A stretch of DNA of 64,000 bases from Armatimonadota bacterium (lineage in GTDB: Bacteria; Sysuimicrobiota; Sysuimicrobiia; Sysuimicrobiales; Kaftiobacteriaceae), in assembly GCA_031081675.1 (NCBI GenBank), contig JAVHLZ010000004.1, positions 52,311 through 116,310 of the forward strand. Reading direction: 5' to 3'. Each line of letters begins with the position of its first letter. Position 1 is the first letter of the stretch. Below the pieces are notes generated by a model. That model saw only the letters and a program-made list of their open reading frames with translations. It was not told the origin of the DNA and made no database searches. The position numbers and the translations under genes are program-made. This document shows, piece after piece, positions 7,781-15,283 of this stretch.

Positions 7781-8941
7781 ATGTGGGAGACGGTGCGCGA
7801 CTGGCTGCGAGAGCGCCGGGAGAAACTGGACCTGTTCGACGAGACCCTGGTGGCCCGGCAGGGCAATCCCTTCTACCTCCTGGGGCCCATGCTGTACTAC
7901 TTCTGGCTCATCACCGTCGTCACCGGGGTCGTCCTGATGCTGTGGTACGAGCCCACCACCACGGGCGCCTACAGCTCCATTGAGCGCATTCAGAACGAGA
8001 TCGGCCGCACCGGCCTGACCGTGTTCGGGCGCCCGGTGGTCCTGGGCGGGCTGATCCGCGGCCTGCACAAGTACGGCGCCGACGCCCTCATCACCGTCAT
8101 CTTCCTGCGCCTGTACCGCATGTACTTCCTGGGAGAGTACAAGAAGCCGGGCGAGCTGTCGTGGATGCTGGCCTTTGCCGGATTGATCCTGGCCATGATC
8201 TCCGGGATCACCGGCTACCTGCTCATCTGGAACCAGCGGGCCTTCTGGGCCGCCAAGGTAGTCCTGACGGTCCCGGTGTACTTCGACGAGATCCCGGTCC
8301 TGGGCCAGTTGAAGTTCGGCTCGATGATCGCCTACCTGTTCCTGGGCGGGCCGGCCATCGGCCAGGCCACCATCACCCGGTTTTACGCCATCCACTTCGG
8401 CATCTCCCTGGTCCTGCTGGTCCTGGTGGAGGTGCTGTTCTTCCGCACCCGCCGCAAGCGCATCAACATGTCGCTGACGCCCCTGGCGGTGTTCCTGGTC
8501 ATGCTGGTGGTCATCTCCCTCCTCCTGCCAGCCGAAAGCGGCCGGCGGGCCGATCCCACGCGGACGCCCCTGCCCATCCTGTCGGACTGGTACTTCCTGG
8601 CCCTGTACCAGTACGTGAAGTATACGCCGCCGTTGTGGGCGGGGCTGGGCCCCGGGCTGCTCATCGGCTTCGGCATGCTGGTGCCCTTTCTGGACCGCAG
8701 CCGGGGCCGCCGGCCCCTGGAGCGGCCGTTCTTCTTCGTGGTGGGCGTGCTGGCGCTCACCTACTTCCTGGTGTTCACGGCGCTGATCCTGTTCAACATC
8801 GCGGTGATCGAGCGGGATCCGTTCATCATCATGCTGGTGACGCTGGCGGTTCTGAGCCTGGGCCTGGCGTGGGAGATCCGGTACCGCCGCCGCCGGGCGG
8901 CGGCCCCCGCTGCGCCAGCCCGGGCGCCCGCCCGCGGGTAG
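7781..8941 (+). CDS. cytochrome b of a Rieske/cyt b complex, missing one pair of heme ligands
   Basis: Full-length (386 aa) cytochrome b with the four-helix heme domain and a C-terminal domain including an SDWYF version of the PEWY quinol-site motif (268-272). In helix B, GLHKYGAD gives H96, but the second ligand position 14 residues later is R110. In helix D, FYAIHFG gives H205, but the expected second His (219 or 220) is Leu or Phe. Both ligands of the n-side heme (bH/bn) are therefore absent while those of bL/bp remain. The rest, including TGYLLIWNQ and the G-K-K-P loop, aligns well with b6f/bc cytochromes, so it does not look like a decayed gene. Confidence 0.88.
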   Translation: MWETVRDWLRERREKLDLFDETLVARQGNPFYLLGPMLYYFWLITVVTGVVLMLWYEPTTTGAYSSIERIQNEIGRTGLTVFGRPVVLGGLIRGLHKYGADALITVIFLRLYRMYFLGEYKKPGELSWMLAFAGLILAMISGITGYLLIWNQRAFWAAKVVLTVPVYFDEIPVLGQLKFGSMIAYLFLGGPAIGQATITRFYAIHFGISLVLLVLVEVLFFRTRRKRINMSLTPLAVFLVMLVVISLLLPAESGRRADPTRTPLPILSDWYFLALYQYVKYTPPLWAGLGPGLLIGFGMLVPFLDRSRGRRPLERPFFFVVGVLALTYFLVFTALILFNIAVIERDPFIIMLVTLAVLSLGLAWEIRYRRRRAAAPAAPARAPARG

Positions 8942-8945
8942 GCCG

Positions 8946-9191
8946 ATGCGGCTGCTGTCCATCGCGGTGGCGTTCGTGGCGGCCCTGGCGGCCCTGTCGG
9001 CGGGGTGGGCGGCGGTGCAGGCGGCGTGGGCCGCCCCCACCCCGGGCGCCCTGGCCCGGGTGGCGGGGTACGCGCTGGTCTTCGCGGCGGCGTTTCTGTA
9101 CCTGGGGTTCTGGGTGTACGCGGCGGACCGCGCGGCGGGCAGGGTCCGCCGGCGCATCGGCCTGTATGAGCGCTTCCTGGCCGGCCGGTAG
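8946..9191 (+). CDS. small two-helix membrane protein in the respiratory cluster
   Basis: 81 aa, four bases after the cytochrome b stop. Two hydrophobic segments (about 4-29 and 38-60) are followed by a basic cytoplasmic tail with VRRRIGLYERF. I do not recognise the family. Co-transcription with the cytochrome b genes and the small size suggest an accessory subunit of the membrane complex. No cofactor-binding motif is visible. Confidence 0.65.
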   Translation: MRLLSIAVAFVAALAALSAGWAAVQAAWAAPTPGALARVAGYALVFAAAFLYLGFWVYAADRAAGRVRRRIGLYERFLAGR

Positions 9192-9250
9192 GACCCCGGT
9201 GGGAGCCCCTGGCGTCGGGGAGGGATGGGCGTGAATGCGGAGGGGACGGG

Positions 9251-9451
9251 ATGCGGAACGCGCATCTGACCGGCATCATCGCCCTCAGCGCCGTGGCCGT
9301 GGCGGCCGCGGCCGGCATCGTCTACGGGGAAGCCACCGACCGGTGGTACCTGGGCGGCGCCCTGGTGGGCGTGCTGCTGATCGCGTACGCGGGCATCGTG
9401 CTGCTGCTGCGTCGGATGGGCCTGATCGGGCCCCGGAGGGCTGAGCGGTGA
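9251..9451 (+). CDS. small two-helix membrane protein preceding cytochrome b-ferredoxin
   Basis: 66 aa with an N-terminal helix (about 6-24) and a second helix (33-53) joined by YGEATDRWYLGG, ending in a basic tail. An ATG with GGAGGGGACGGG upstream supports the start. Its stop overlaps the GTG of the next gene (GTGA), so the two are translationally coupled. The family is unknown to me. It is probably a subunit of the complex formed by the following gene. Confidence 0.65.
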   Translation: MRNAHLTGIIALSAVAVAAAAGIVYGEATDRWYLGGALVGVLLIAYAGIVLLLRRMGLIGPRRAER

Positions 9452-10641
9452 GCGTCGCGGACGTGCGGCCCAGCCGCTACGGGCGGGTGATGACCGCGCT
9501 GTTGCGGGCCACCCTGCGGGTGGACACGTGGATCCACCGGATCGTGCCCACCGACTACAACCCGCTGTACTACACCGGCGGCCTGGCCAACCTCTTCCTG
9601 CTGGTCCTGGTCCTCTCGGGTATCTTCCTGTTCTTCTACTACGAGGCCAGCCTGGAGGGCGCGTTCGCCTCGGTGCGCTACCTGACCCAGGCGGTCCCCT
9701 ACGGGGGGCTGCTGCGGGGGGTGCACCGCTACGCCGCCGACGCCTTCGTGGTGGCCATCCTGCTGCACCTGTTCCGCAACTGGTTCACCGACCGCTACCT
9801 GTTCTCCCGGGATAACCCGTGGATCTCGGGGATGATCCTGCTGCTGTTCGGGGGCTTCATCGGGGTCACCGGCTACCAGCTGGTGTGGGATGAGCGGGCC
9901 CAGGTCCTGACCGCGCTGTTCGCGCGCCTGCTGCGCAGCATCCCCGGGGTGGGCGGCGCGCTGGCCGAGCTGTTCTTGGGGGGGCGCGGGGTCAGCGATG
10001 CCACCCTGGTGCGGATGCTGTTCCTGCACATCGGGCCCGCCTCGGCCCTGTACCTGCTGCTGTGGTGGCACTACCTGCGGCTGCGCCACCCCAAGATCTG
10101 GCCGCCGGCGATGTGGGTGCTGTTCTGCGTGGGGCTGGTCTTCCTGCTGGCGGGCCTGATTCCCGTGGGCGCCGAGGCCATCCCGCCGGCGGCGCCGGCC
10201 GCGCGGCCCACCCGGTTCGCCCTGGATGTCTTCTTCCTGTGGCCGTTCTGGCTGCTGAACTGGCTGCCGCCCCGCGGGGTCGTGGCCCTGGGGGTGGTCC
10301 TGTTCACCGCCGGCCTGGCCATCCCGTACCTCAGCCGGCGAGAGCACCCCGCGGCCATGGGGGTGCGCCACGCCGGCGTGGCCCAGGTGATCGACGGCAA
10401 CTGCACCGGATGCGAGCTGTGCTACTACGACTGTCCCTACAACGCCATCGTCATGGTGCCGTCTCCCGCCCCGGGGCTGACCAAGGCGGCGGCGAACCGC
10501 ACCCTGCTGGCGGTGGTGGTGGAGTCCCGGTGCGTGGAATGCGGGATCTGCATCGGCGCGTGCCCCTTTGAGGCGCTGGAGCTGCCCCGGCTCCTGGAGC
10601 GGGACGTGCTGGCGCAGGTGGCGGAGGCGGTGTCGGCATGA
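9448..10641 (+). CDS. cytochrome b fused to a 2[4Fe-4S] ferredoxin domain
   Basis: A two-part redox protein. Residues 30-300 form a cytochrome b with all four heme histidines (H93 and H107 in GVHRYAADAF...LLHLFR; H194 and H208 in FLHIG...WWHYL), then further membrane helices. Residues 310-380 form a bacterial-type ferredoxin with CTGCELCYYDCP (C319, C322, C325, C329) and CVECGICIGACP (C362, C365, C368, C372). The ferredoxin follows the last helix directly, so electrons could leave the b hemes into low-potential clusters on the same polypeptide. The downstream overlapping gene encodes an MvhD-type iron-sulfur protein, a likely next carrier. I do not know a characterised enzyme with this architecture. 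Confidence 0.88.
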   Translation: MSVADVRPSRYGRVMTALLRATLRVDTWIHRIVPTDYNPLYYTGGLANLFLLVLVLSGIFLFFYYEASLEGAFASVRYLTQAVPYGGLLRGVHRYAADAFVVAILLHLFRNWFTDRYLFSRDNPWISGMILLLFGGFIGVTGYQLVWDERAQVLTALFARLLRSIPGVGGALAELFLGGRGVSDATLVRMLFLHIGPASALYLLLWWHYLRLRHPKIWPPAMWVLFCVGLVFLLAGLIPVGAEAIPPAAPAARPTRFALDVFFLWPFWLLNWLPPRGVVALGVVLFTAGLAIPYLSRREHPAAMGVRHAGVAQVIDGNCTGCELCYYDCPYNAIVMVPSPAPGLTKAAANRTLLAVVVESRCVECGICIGACPFEALELPRLLERDVLAQVAEAVSA

Positions 10642-11087
10642 GCGAGCCCCGGATCGTGGGGTTTGTGTGCGACTGGAGCGTGGACCTCCGGCCCCTGGTG
10701 GACGGCGGCCGGCTGCGGGATCTGCCCGGGGTGCGGATCATCCGCGTCCCCTGCTCGGGTTTCGTGCGCCCCGCGTGGCTGGAGGAGGCCCTCGTCCGGG
10801 GCGCCGCCGGCGCCTTCGTCACCGGGTGTCCGTACGGGGACTGCCTGAACCGCGAGGGCAACTTCCTGATGCGGGATCGGATCGACCAGCTGCAGCGCCG
10901 GCTGCAGCGCCGCAAGATCGACCCCGCCCGGGTGGCCATGCTGGCCCACGGGCTGCACGACGGGCGGGCGTTCCTGGAGGCGGTGCGCGCCTTCGCGGAC
11001 CGGGTGGCCGCGCTGCCGGCTCCGGCCCGGCCGGGCCGCCCGGCGGTGGCGCAACCGGCCGGCGCGCCGGAGGGGGAGGGGACGTGA
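10638..11087 (+). CDS. MvhD/FlpD-type iron-sulfur protein
   Basis: 149 aa, start overlapping the cytochrome b-ferredoxin stop. It resembles the delta subunit of F420-non-reducing hydrogenase/heterodisulfide reductase systems (FlpD family), a [2Fe-2S] adapter that connects electron donors to HdrABC-like partners. Visible family features are GFVCDW near the N-terminus, IIRVPCSG (C39), VTGCPYGDC (C64, C69) and GNFLMRDR. The usual CxWC start is reduced to CDWS, leaving four cysteines (C11, C39, C64, C69), still enough for one cluster. No hydrogenase or Hdr gene is nearby, so its partner here is probably the ferredoxin domain encoded just upstream. Confidence 0.82.
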   Translation: MSEPRIVGFVCDWSVDLRPLVDGGRLRDLPGVRIIRVPCSGFVRPAWLEEALVRGAAGAFVTGCPYGDCLNREGNFLMRDRIDQLQRRLQRRKIDPARVAMLAHGLHDGRAFLEAVRAFADRVAALPAPARPGRPAVAQPAGAPEGEGT

Positions 11088-11191
11088 GCCGGGCGCCGCT
11101 GCGGGTGCACCTGCTGTACCTGTTGTTCTACCTGTTCTGGTTCCTGCTGCTGACGTTCATCGCGTCCTTCGGGCTGGTGGCCGAGGCGTAG
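11084..11191 (+). CDS. 35-aa single-helix membrane protein
   Basis: A tiny gene whose GTG overlaps the stop of the MvhD-type gene (GTGA), the same coupling seen for its upstream neighbours. The product starts MSRAPLRVHLLYLLFYLF and is almost entirely one aromatic-rich transmembrane helix ending in a short acidic tail. It looks like the single-helix subunits that stabilise cytochrome b complexes. Nothing more can be said from sequence. Confidence 0.6.
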   Translation: MSRAPLRVHLLYLLFYLFWFLLLTFIASFGLVAEA

Positions 11192-11248
11192 GCCGCCCTC
11201 GGGTGGCCCGGGATTCCGGCGGCGCTGCTGGCGGTGGCGGAGTCCCTC

Positions 11249-11257
11249 TGCTATTCT
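11249..11257 (+). promoter_or_regulatory. extended -10 promoter element for the cupredoxin gene
   Basis: TGCTATTCT fits an extended -10 and lies 51 bases upstream of the cupredoxin ATG. The same TGCTAT core is used upstream of the Rieske gene and of radC in this window. Confidence 0.4.
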
Positions 11258-11308
11258 GGTGACGGTTTTCCGCACGCCAGAGTCCGTGTCCAGACAAGGA
11301 GGGAGCGC

Positions 11309-11686
11309 ATGGGCAGGAGGATGGGGCGGTGGGCGGTGCTGGCCGGCGTGGCGGTGATCGTCGCGGGCTGCGGGGGCGGTGGTCCCCGGGGCGGGCAGCC
11401 GGCGGCGCCGGCGGAGGGAGCCATCACCGTCACCGAGACCGAGTGGGCCATCCGGTTTCCCGGCACCCCCCTCAAGGCCGGGAAGGCCACCCTGGTCATC
11501 AGGAACGAGGGCACCATCGAGCACAACTTCGTCATCCAGGGGCTGGGCGTGGAAGTGGACGCCATCCCCCCCGGCGGGTCCCGGCAGGTGACCGTGGACC
11601 TGCGGCCGGGGACGTATGAGGTGGTCTGCAACCTCCCCGGCCACCTGGAGGCCGGCATGAAGACGACCATCACCGTCGCTCCCTGA
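11309..11686 (+). CDS. cupredoxin lipoprotein (plastocyanin/azurin type)
   Basis: 125-aa lipid-anchored blue-copper protein. The start ATG has a textbook AAGGAGGGA ribosome-binding site. A lipobox VIVAGC places the lipidated Cys at 21. The type 1 copper ligands are visible as H72 (IEHNF), C107 (VVCNLPGH), H112 and M117 (EAGM), in the usual order. It follows the cytochrome b-ferredoxin module and would serve as a soluble-face electron acceptor or donor for it or for the cytochrome c lipoprotein. A terminal oxidase is not in the window. Confidence 0.9.
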   Translation: MGRRMGRWAVLAGVAVIVAGCGGGGPRGGQPAAPAEGAITVTETEWAIRFPGTPLKAGKATLVIRNEGTIEHNFVIQGLGVEVDAIPPGGSRQVTVDLRPGTYEVVCNLPGHLEAGMKTTITVAP

Positions 11687-11721
11687 CGAGCCCGTCGCCC
11701 CGCCGCGAGAGGGCGGGCGCC

Positions 11722-12690
11722 ATGGATCTGTCGGCCATCTACGCCCCGGTCCGGGACGACCTGGACAGCCTGCAGCGGTTGCTGGAACAGGAGCTGCAGG
11801 CCGACGATCCCTTCATCGGGGACCTGGTGCGCCACGTGCTGAGCACCCGGGGCAAGATGATCCGCCCCGCCCTGGTCTGTCTGTCCGCCCAGGCCAGCGG
11901 CGGAGCCGGAGAGGCGCGCCTGTGGCTGGCGGCGGCGGTGGAGCTCATCCACATCGCCTCGTTGATCCACGACGATGTCATCGACGACGCCGCCGTGCGC
12001 CGGGGGGTGGCGACCGTCAACGTGCAGTGGGGCAACCAGATCGCCGTGCTGCTGGGGGATTACCTGTTCAGCAAGGCCTTCCACCTGCTCAGCCGCATCC
12101 GCCATCCCGACGTGGCCCCCACGCTGGCCGTGGCTACGGTGCGCATGAGCCAGGCGGAGATCCTGCAGGTCAAGTACGGCCACGAGCCCCACGACGACGA
12201 AGGCGTGTACTTCCAGATCATCGCCGGCAAGACGGCACACCTGTTCGCGGCGGCCTGCCGGGCGGGAGGGTTGCTGGCCGGCAACCGTCCCGCCGCGGAG
12301 CGGCTGGGCATGTTCGGCCTGCACTGGGGCATGGCCTTCCAGATTACCGACGACACCCTGGATCTCACCGGGCGGGAGGCGGCCCTGGGCAAACCGGTCT
12401 ACAGCGACATCCAGACCGGGAAGGTGACCCTCCCCCTCATCCGCACCCTCCGGCAGGCCACCCCCCAGGACCGGGATCACCTGCTGCGCCTGCTGCACGG
12501 TCCCCTGGGAGACGGGGCCCGGGAGGACGTCCGGCGGCTGTTGCAGCGCTACGGCGGCATCGAGTACGCCCTGGACGTGGCCGGCCGGTACTCCCGCCAG
12601 GCGGCTCAGGCCCTGGCCCCGCTGCCTCCCGGTCCGGCCAAAGAGAGCCTGCTGGCCCTCACCGAGTTCGTCGTGGTGAGGTCGCACTGA
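11722..12690 (+). CDS. polyprenyl diphosphate synthase
   Basis: Trans-isoprenyl diphosphate synthase (heptaprenyl/octaprenyl type) that builds the side chain of a respiratory quinone. The first aspartate-rich motif is DDVIDD at 84-89 and the second is QITDDTLD at about 210-217. The GKMIRP motif near residue 44 binds pyrophosphate. At 322 aa it matches IspB/HepS-type enzymes. Its placement directly after the respiratory cluster fits quinone synthesis. Chain length cannot be told from sequence alone. Confidence 0.9.
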   Translation: MDLSAIYAPVRDDLDSLQRLLEQELQADDPFIGDLVRHVLSTRGKMIRPALVCLSAQASGGAGEARLWLAAAVELIHIASLIHDDVIDDAAVRRGVATVNVQWGNQIAVLLGDYLFSKAFHLLSRIRHPDVAPTLAVATVRMSQAEILQVKYGHEPHDDEGVYFQIIAGKTAHLFAAACRAGGLLAGNRPAAERLGMFGLHWGMAFQITDDTLDLTGREAALGKPVYSDIQTGKVTLPLIRTLRQATPQDRDHLLRLLHGPLGDGAREDVRRLLQRYGGIEYALDVAGRYSRQAAQALAPLPPGPAKESLLALTEFVVVRSH

Positions 12691-12696
12691 CCCGCG

Positions 12697-13731
12697 ATGT
12701 CCGCTCAGCCCCACGCCGCGGGTCCGGTGGCGGTCACCGGCGCCACGGGATTCGTGGGCATGCACGTGGTCCGGGGCCTGCATGACGCGGGGGTACCGGT
12801 GCGGGCGGTGGTGCGGCCCGGCACCCGCCGGGTGGAGCGGGTGGCGACCCTGCGCCGGTGGGGATGCGAGGTGGCGGAGGCCGACGTGGGCGACCTGGCG
12901 GCGCTGGAGCGGGCCCTGGCCGGTTGCCGCGCCGTCGTGCACCTGGTGGCCATCATCCGGGAGCGGGTAGGCGCCACCTTCGACCTGATCAACCGGCGCG
13001 GCGTGCGGGAGGTGGCGGCGGCGGCGCGGGCGGGAGGCGTGGGGCGGGTGGTGCACCTGAGCGCGCTGGGCGCCGGCCCCCGGGCCCCGCGCTACCTGCA
13101 GTCCAAGTGGGCGGGGGAGGAGGAGCTGCGCCGCAGCGGCATCCCGTGGGTCATCTTCCGCCCGTCGTTCATCATCGGTCCCGGGGGAGGGGCTGCCCGC
13201 CAGTTCGCGGCGGTCGTCCGCCTGGGCGCCTGGTATCCTTTGTGGCTGCTGGGGGTGCCATTCCGGCCGCTGGCGGCGCTGGCATCGGTCACCCCGGCGG
13301 TGCCGGTCCTGGGATCGGGCCAGTACCGGTCGATGCCCGTGGACGTGCGGGATGTGGTGGACCTGGTGGGGCGGGCGCTGGACCACCCCGCGGCGGTCGG
13401 GCAGACCTTCGACGTGGTGGGGCCGGACACACTGACCTACGATGCGATCCTGGACGAGGTGATGAGCGCGCTGGGGGTGCGGCGGTGGAAGGTCCACATC
13501 CCCCTGCGGGCTGCCCGGGCCCTGGTGCGGGAGATGGCCCGCCTCCCCTCTCCGCCCATCACGCCGGACGAATTCGAGGCGCTGATCCTCGACAACGTCG
13601 GCGATCCGGGTCCGGTGCAGCGCGTGTTCGGCCTCACCCCGCGTCCGTTCCGCGAGGCCATCCGGTTCGCGCTTGCGGGCGATGCGGAACACCCGCCTGA
13701 CGGCGGGACAGGAGGCTCCCGTGGACCGTGA
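12697..13731 (+). CDS. NAD(P)-binding SDR of the atypical NmrA/NDUFA9-like group
   Basis: 344-aa Rossmann-fold protein with TGATGFVG at 15-22 as dinucleotide-binding loop, VVHLSALGAG, and YLQSKWAGEEELRRSG replacing the catalytic YxxxK region. This architecture resembles the complex I-associated NDUFA9-like and UDP-epimerase-like atypical SDRs, often found next to quinone or respiratory genes. Substrate unknown. It starts 6 bases after the polyprenyl synthase stop and so is probably co-transcribed. Confidence 0.78.
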   Translation: MSAQPHAAGPVAVTGATGFVGMHVVRGLHDAGVPVRAVVRPGTRRVERVATLRRWGCEVAEADVGDLAALERALAGCRAVVHLVAIIRERVGATFDLINRRGVREVAAAARAGGVGRVVHLSALGAGPRAPRYLQSKWAGEEELRRSGIPWVIFRPSFIIGPGGGAARQFAAVVRLGAWYPLWLLGVPFRPLAALASVTPAVPVLGSGQYRSMPVDVRDVVDLVGRALDHPAAVGQTFDVVGPDTLTYDAILDEVMSALGVRRWKVHIPLRAARALVREMARLPSPPITPDEFEALILDNVGDPGPVQRVFGLTPRPFREAIRFALAGDAEHPPDGGTGGSRGP

Positions 13732-14116
13732 GCCGGAGCGGCCGGAGCCGCTCAGTACCCTGCTGGTCCGCCTGCTGCAGCAGGCCGGAGCCCTGCTGGA
13801 CGCCCGGCTGCGGCTGACCCGGGCCGAGGCCCGGGCGTGGCTGCGGGATCTCGCCGCCGCGGCGGTCTTGCTGGCCATCGCCCTGGCCCTGCTGCTGCTG
13901 ATGGTGCCGGTGGCCGTCGCCGTCCTCATCCTGGTGCTGGCTGAGGTCCTTCCCCCGTGGCTGGCCACCGCCGTCGTCCTGGCGGCGATGGCGGTGGTGA
14001 TCGTCGTCCTGGCGGCGGTGGCCCGGGGGCGCCTGCGACGGCGGCGGCTGACGCTGCTGCAGGACCTGCGCGAAGACTGGCGGGCGATCCGTCGGACGCT
14101 GGAGCGCCGCCCATGA
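13721..14116 (+). CDS. two-helix membrane protein of the phage-holin-like (Holin-X) type
   Basis: 131 aa from a GTG preceded by AGGAGG, overlapping the end of the SDR gene. A charged N-terminal helix with basic and acidic residues (LDARLRLTRAEARAWLRDL) leads into two transmembrane helices (about 45-70 and 77-100) and a basic C-terminus. This is the layout of the Actinobacterial Holin-X/YqjE group of membrane proteins, whose function is unclear. The following small gene fits the same pairing. Confidence 0.6.
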   Translation: MDREPERPEPLSTLLVRLLQQAGALLDARLRLTRAEARAWLRDLAAAAVLLAIALALLLLMVPVAVAVLILVLAEVLPPWLATAVVLAAMAVVIVVLAAVARGRLRRRRLTLLQDLREDWRAIRRTLERRP

Positions 14117-14307
14117 CCCGCGCCGGGGAGGAGGCCCGCGTCGCCCGCGCCCGGGAACAGATCGCCGCCGATCTGGCCGCCATCCGGCGCCGGTGGGCGG
14201 CGGGGCGCTGGCTGCCGGTGGGCGCGGCCATCCTGGCCGGCCTGCTGGCCGGGGCGTGGGCGGGGTGGCGGGAGCGATCCGGCCGCGCGCGCACGCGGGG
14301 TGTATAA
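14113..14307 (+). CDS. small DUF3618-like membrane protein
   Basis: 64 aa, ATG overlapping the preceding stop (ATGA). The N-terminal half is a charged helix with AREQIAADLAAIRRRW. A single transmembrane helix (about 34-52) and a basic tail follow. It resembles DUF3618-type proteins that accompany holin-like membrane proteins in other high-GC bacteria. The family assignment is tentative. Confidence 0.5.
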   Translation: MTRAGEEARVARAREQIAADLAAIRRRWAAGRWLPVGAAILAGLLAGAWAGWRERSGRARTRGV

Positions 14308-14308
14308 T
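14303..14308 (+). promoter_or_regulatory. possible -10 element before tatA
   Basis: TATAAT lies 18 bases before the tatA ATG, at the end of the preceding gene. Transcription from it would start almost at the GGAGG ribosome-binding site, and no -35 is visible, so it may be fortuitous. Confidence 0.3.
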
Positions 14309-14325
14309 CGGGGCGGAGGTGGCCC

Positions 14326-14511
14326 ATGCCCAACATCGGGTGGACGGAGCTGATCGTCATCCTGGTGATCGCGCTGCTCGTGTTCGGTCCCTCCCGGCTG
14401 GCCGGCATCGGCGGCGCGCTGGGGAAGGCGATCCGCGAGTTCCGCAGCGCGGTCCGGGACGCCGAGAACGAGATCGACCGGGCGACGGCATCCGACAAGA
14501 AGAACACCTGA
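14326..14511 (+). CDS. tatA: TatA/TatE twin-arginine translocase subunit
   Basis: 61-aa pore-forming component of the Tat pathway. Typical order: short periplasmic start (MPNIGWTELI), one transmembrane helix to about residue 20, the FGPSRL hinge at 20-25, an amphipathic helix (LGKAIREFRSAVRD) and a short charged tail. No TatB-like long tail is seen. tatC follows 19 bases downstream. Confidence 0.93.
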   Translation: MPNIGWTELIVILVIALLVFGPSRLAGIGGALGKAIREFRSAVRDAENEIDRATASDKKNT

Positions 14512-14530
14512 GCGGCGGTGAGGAGTCGGC

Positions 14531-15262
14531 GTGGAAGACCGCCCGATGACCATCGTCGAGCACCTGGAGGAGCTGCGCCTGCGGCTCCTCATTTCCCTGG
14601 CCGCGTTTGCCGCCGCCACGGGACTCAGCCTGTTGTTTGTCGAGCGCATCCTGGCCATTCTGATCCGGCCCGTCGGGCGCGTGGTGTTCCTGGCTCCCAC
14701 CGAGGCGTTCTTCGTCCGCCTGAAAGTGGCCGCGCTGTCGGGGGCCTTCCTCAGCCTGCCGGTGGTGCTGTACCAGCTGTGGCGGTTTGTCTCGGTGGGG
14801 CTGACGCCCACCGAGCGGCGGTACGCCCTGGGGCTGCTGCCGCCGGCCCTGGGACTGTTTGTCGCCGGGGCGGCGTTCGCGTTCTGGGTGATCCTGCCGG
14901 TGGGCGTGCGGTTTCTGCTCAGCTACCAGACCGAGTCCCTGGTGCCGATGATCTCGGTGGGCGCCTACACCTCCTTTGCCACCGCCTTCGTCCTGGCGTT
15001 CGGCGTCCTGTTCGAGCTGCCGGTCGTCATCCTGTTCCTGGCCCGCCTGGGCGTGGTGACCCCCGCGGCGCTGGCGGCCGGCCGCCGCTACGCCCTGCTG
15101 GCCATCGTCGTGGCCTCGGCGGCGCTGACCCCCGGGGGGGATGTGGCCTCCCAGCTGCTGATGGCCCTGCCCACGTACCTGCTCTACGAGGTCAGCATAT
15201 GGGTGGCCCGGGTGTTCGCCCCCCGCCCGGCGCCCCGGGAGTCGTTGAGTCCCGGGCGATAG
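14531..15262 (+). CDS. tatC: TatC twin-arginine translocase receptor subunit
   Basis: 243-aa six-helix protein that recognises twin-arginine signal peptides. The N-terminus MTIVEHLEELRLRLL is the family hallmark (E9-H10-L11-x-E-L-R). LAPTEAFFVRLK, the FxFxxxxP-type region and LTPTERR match conserved loops. It forms a minimal TatAC system, and the Rieske protein encoded in this window is a plausible substrate. Confidence 0.95.
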   Translation: MEDRPMTIVEHLEELRLRLLISLAAFAAATGLSLLFVERILAILIRPVGRVVFLAPTEAFFVRLKVAALSGAFLSLPVVLYQLWRFVSVGLTPTERRYALGLLPPALGLFVAGAAFAFWVILPVGVRFLLSYQTESLVPMISVGAYTSFATAFVLAFGVLFELPVVILFLARLGVVTPAALAAGRRYALLAIVVASAALTPGGDVASQLLMALPTYLLYEVSIWVARVFAPRPAPRESLSPGR

Positions 15263-15283
15263 GCTCCCCCACGGGTATCCGGA

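Noticed and set aside
10638..11087. Hydrogenase maturation or hydrogenase subunit
   Set aside because: The MvhD-like domain is shared with hydrogenases, but no NiFe or FeFe catalytic subunit or maturation gene occurs in the window.
13721..14307. Phage remnant (holin-like gene)
   Set aside because: Holin-X-like membrane proteins are chromosomal in many high-GC bacteria; no other phage gene is present and the genes are tightly packed with housekeeping neighbours.
11251..14811. Very long open frame on the minus strand (over 1,000 codons)
   Set aside because: It runs antisense to the cupredoxin, polyprenyl synthase, SDR and Tat genes, has low-complexity His/Gln/Arg/Pro-rich sequence and no domains; such frames are expected in GC-rich genes.
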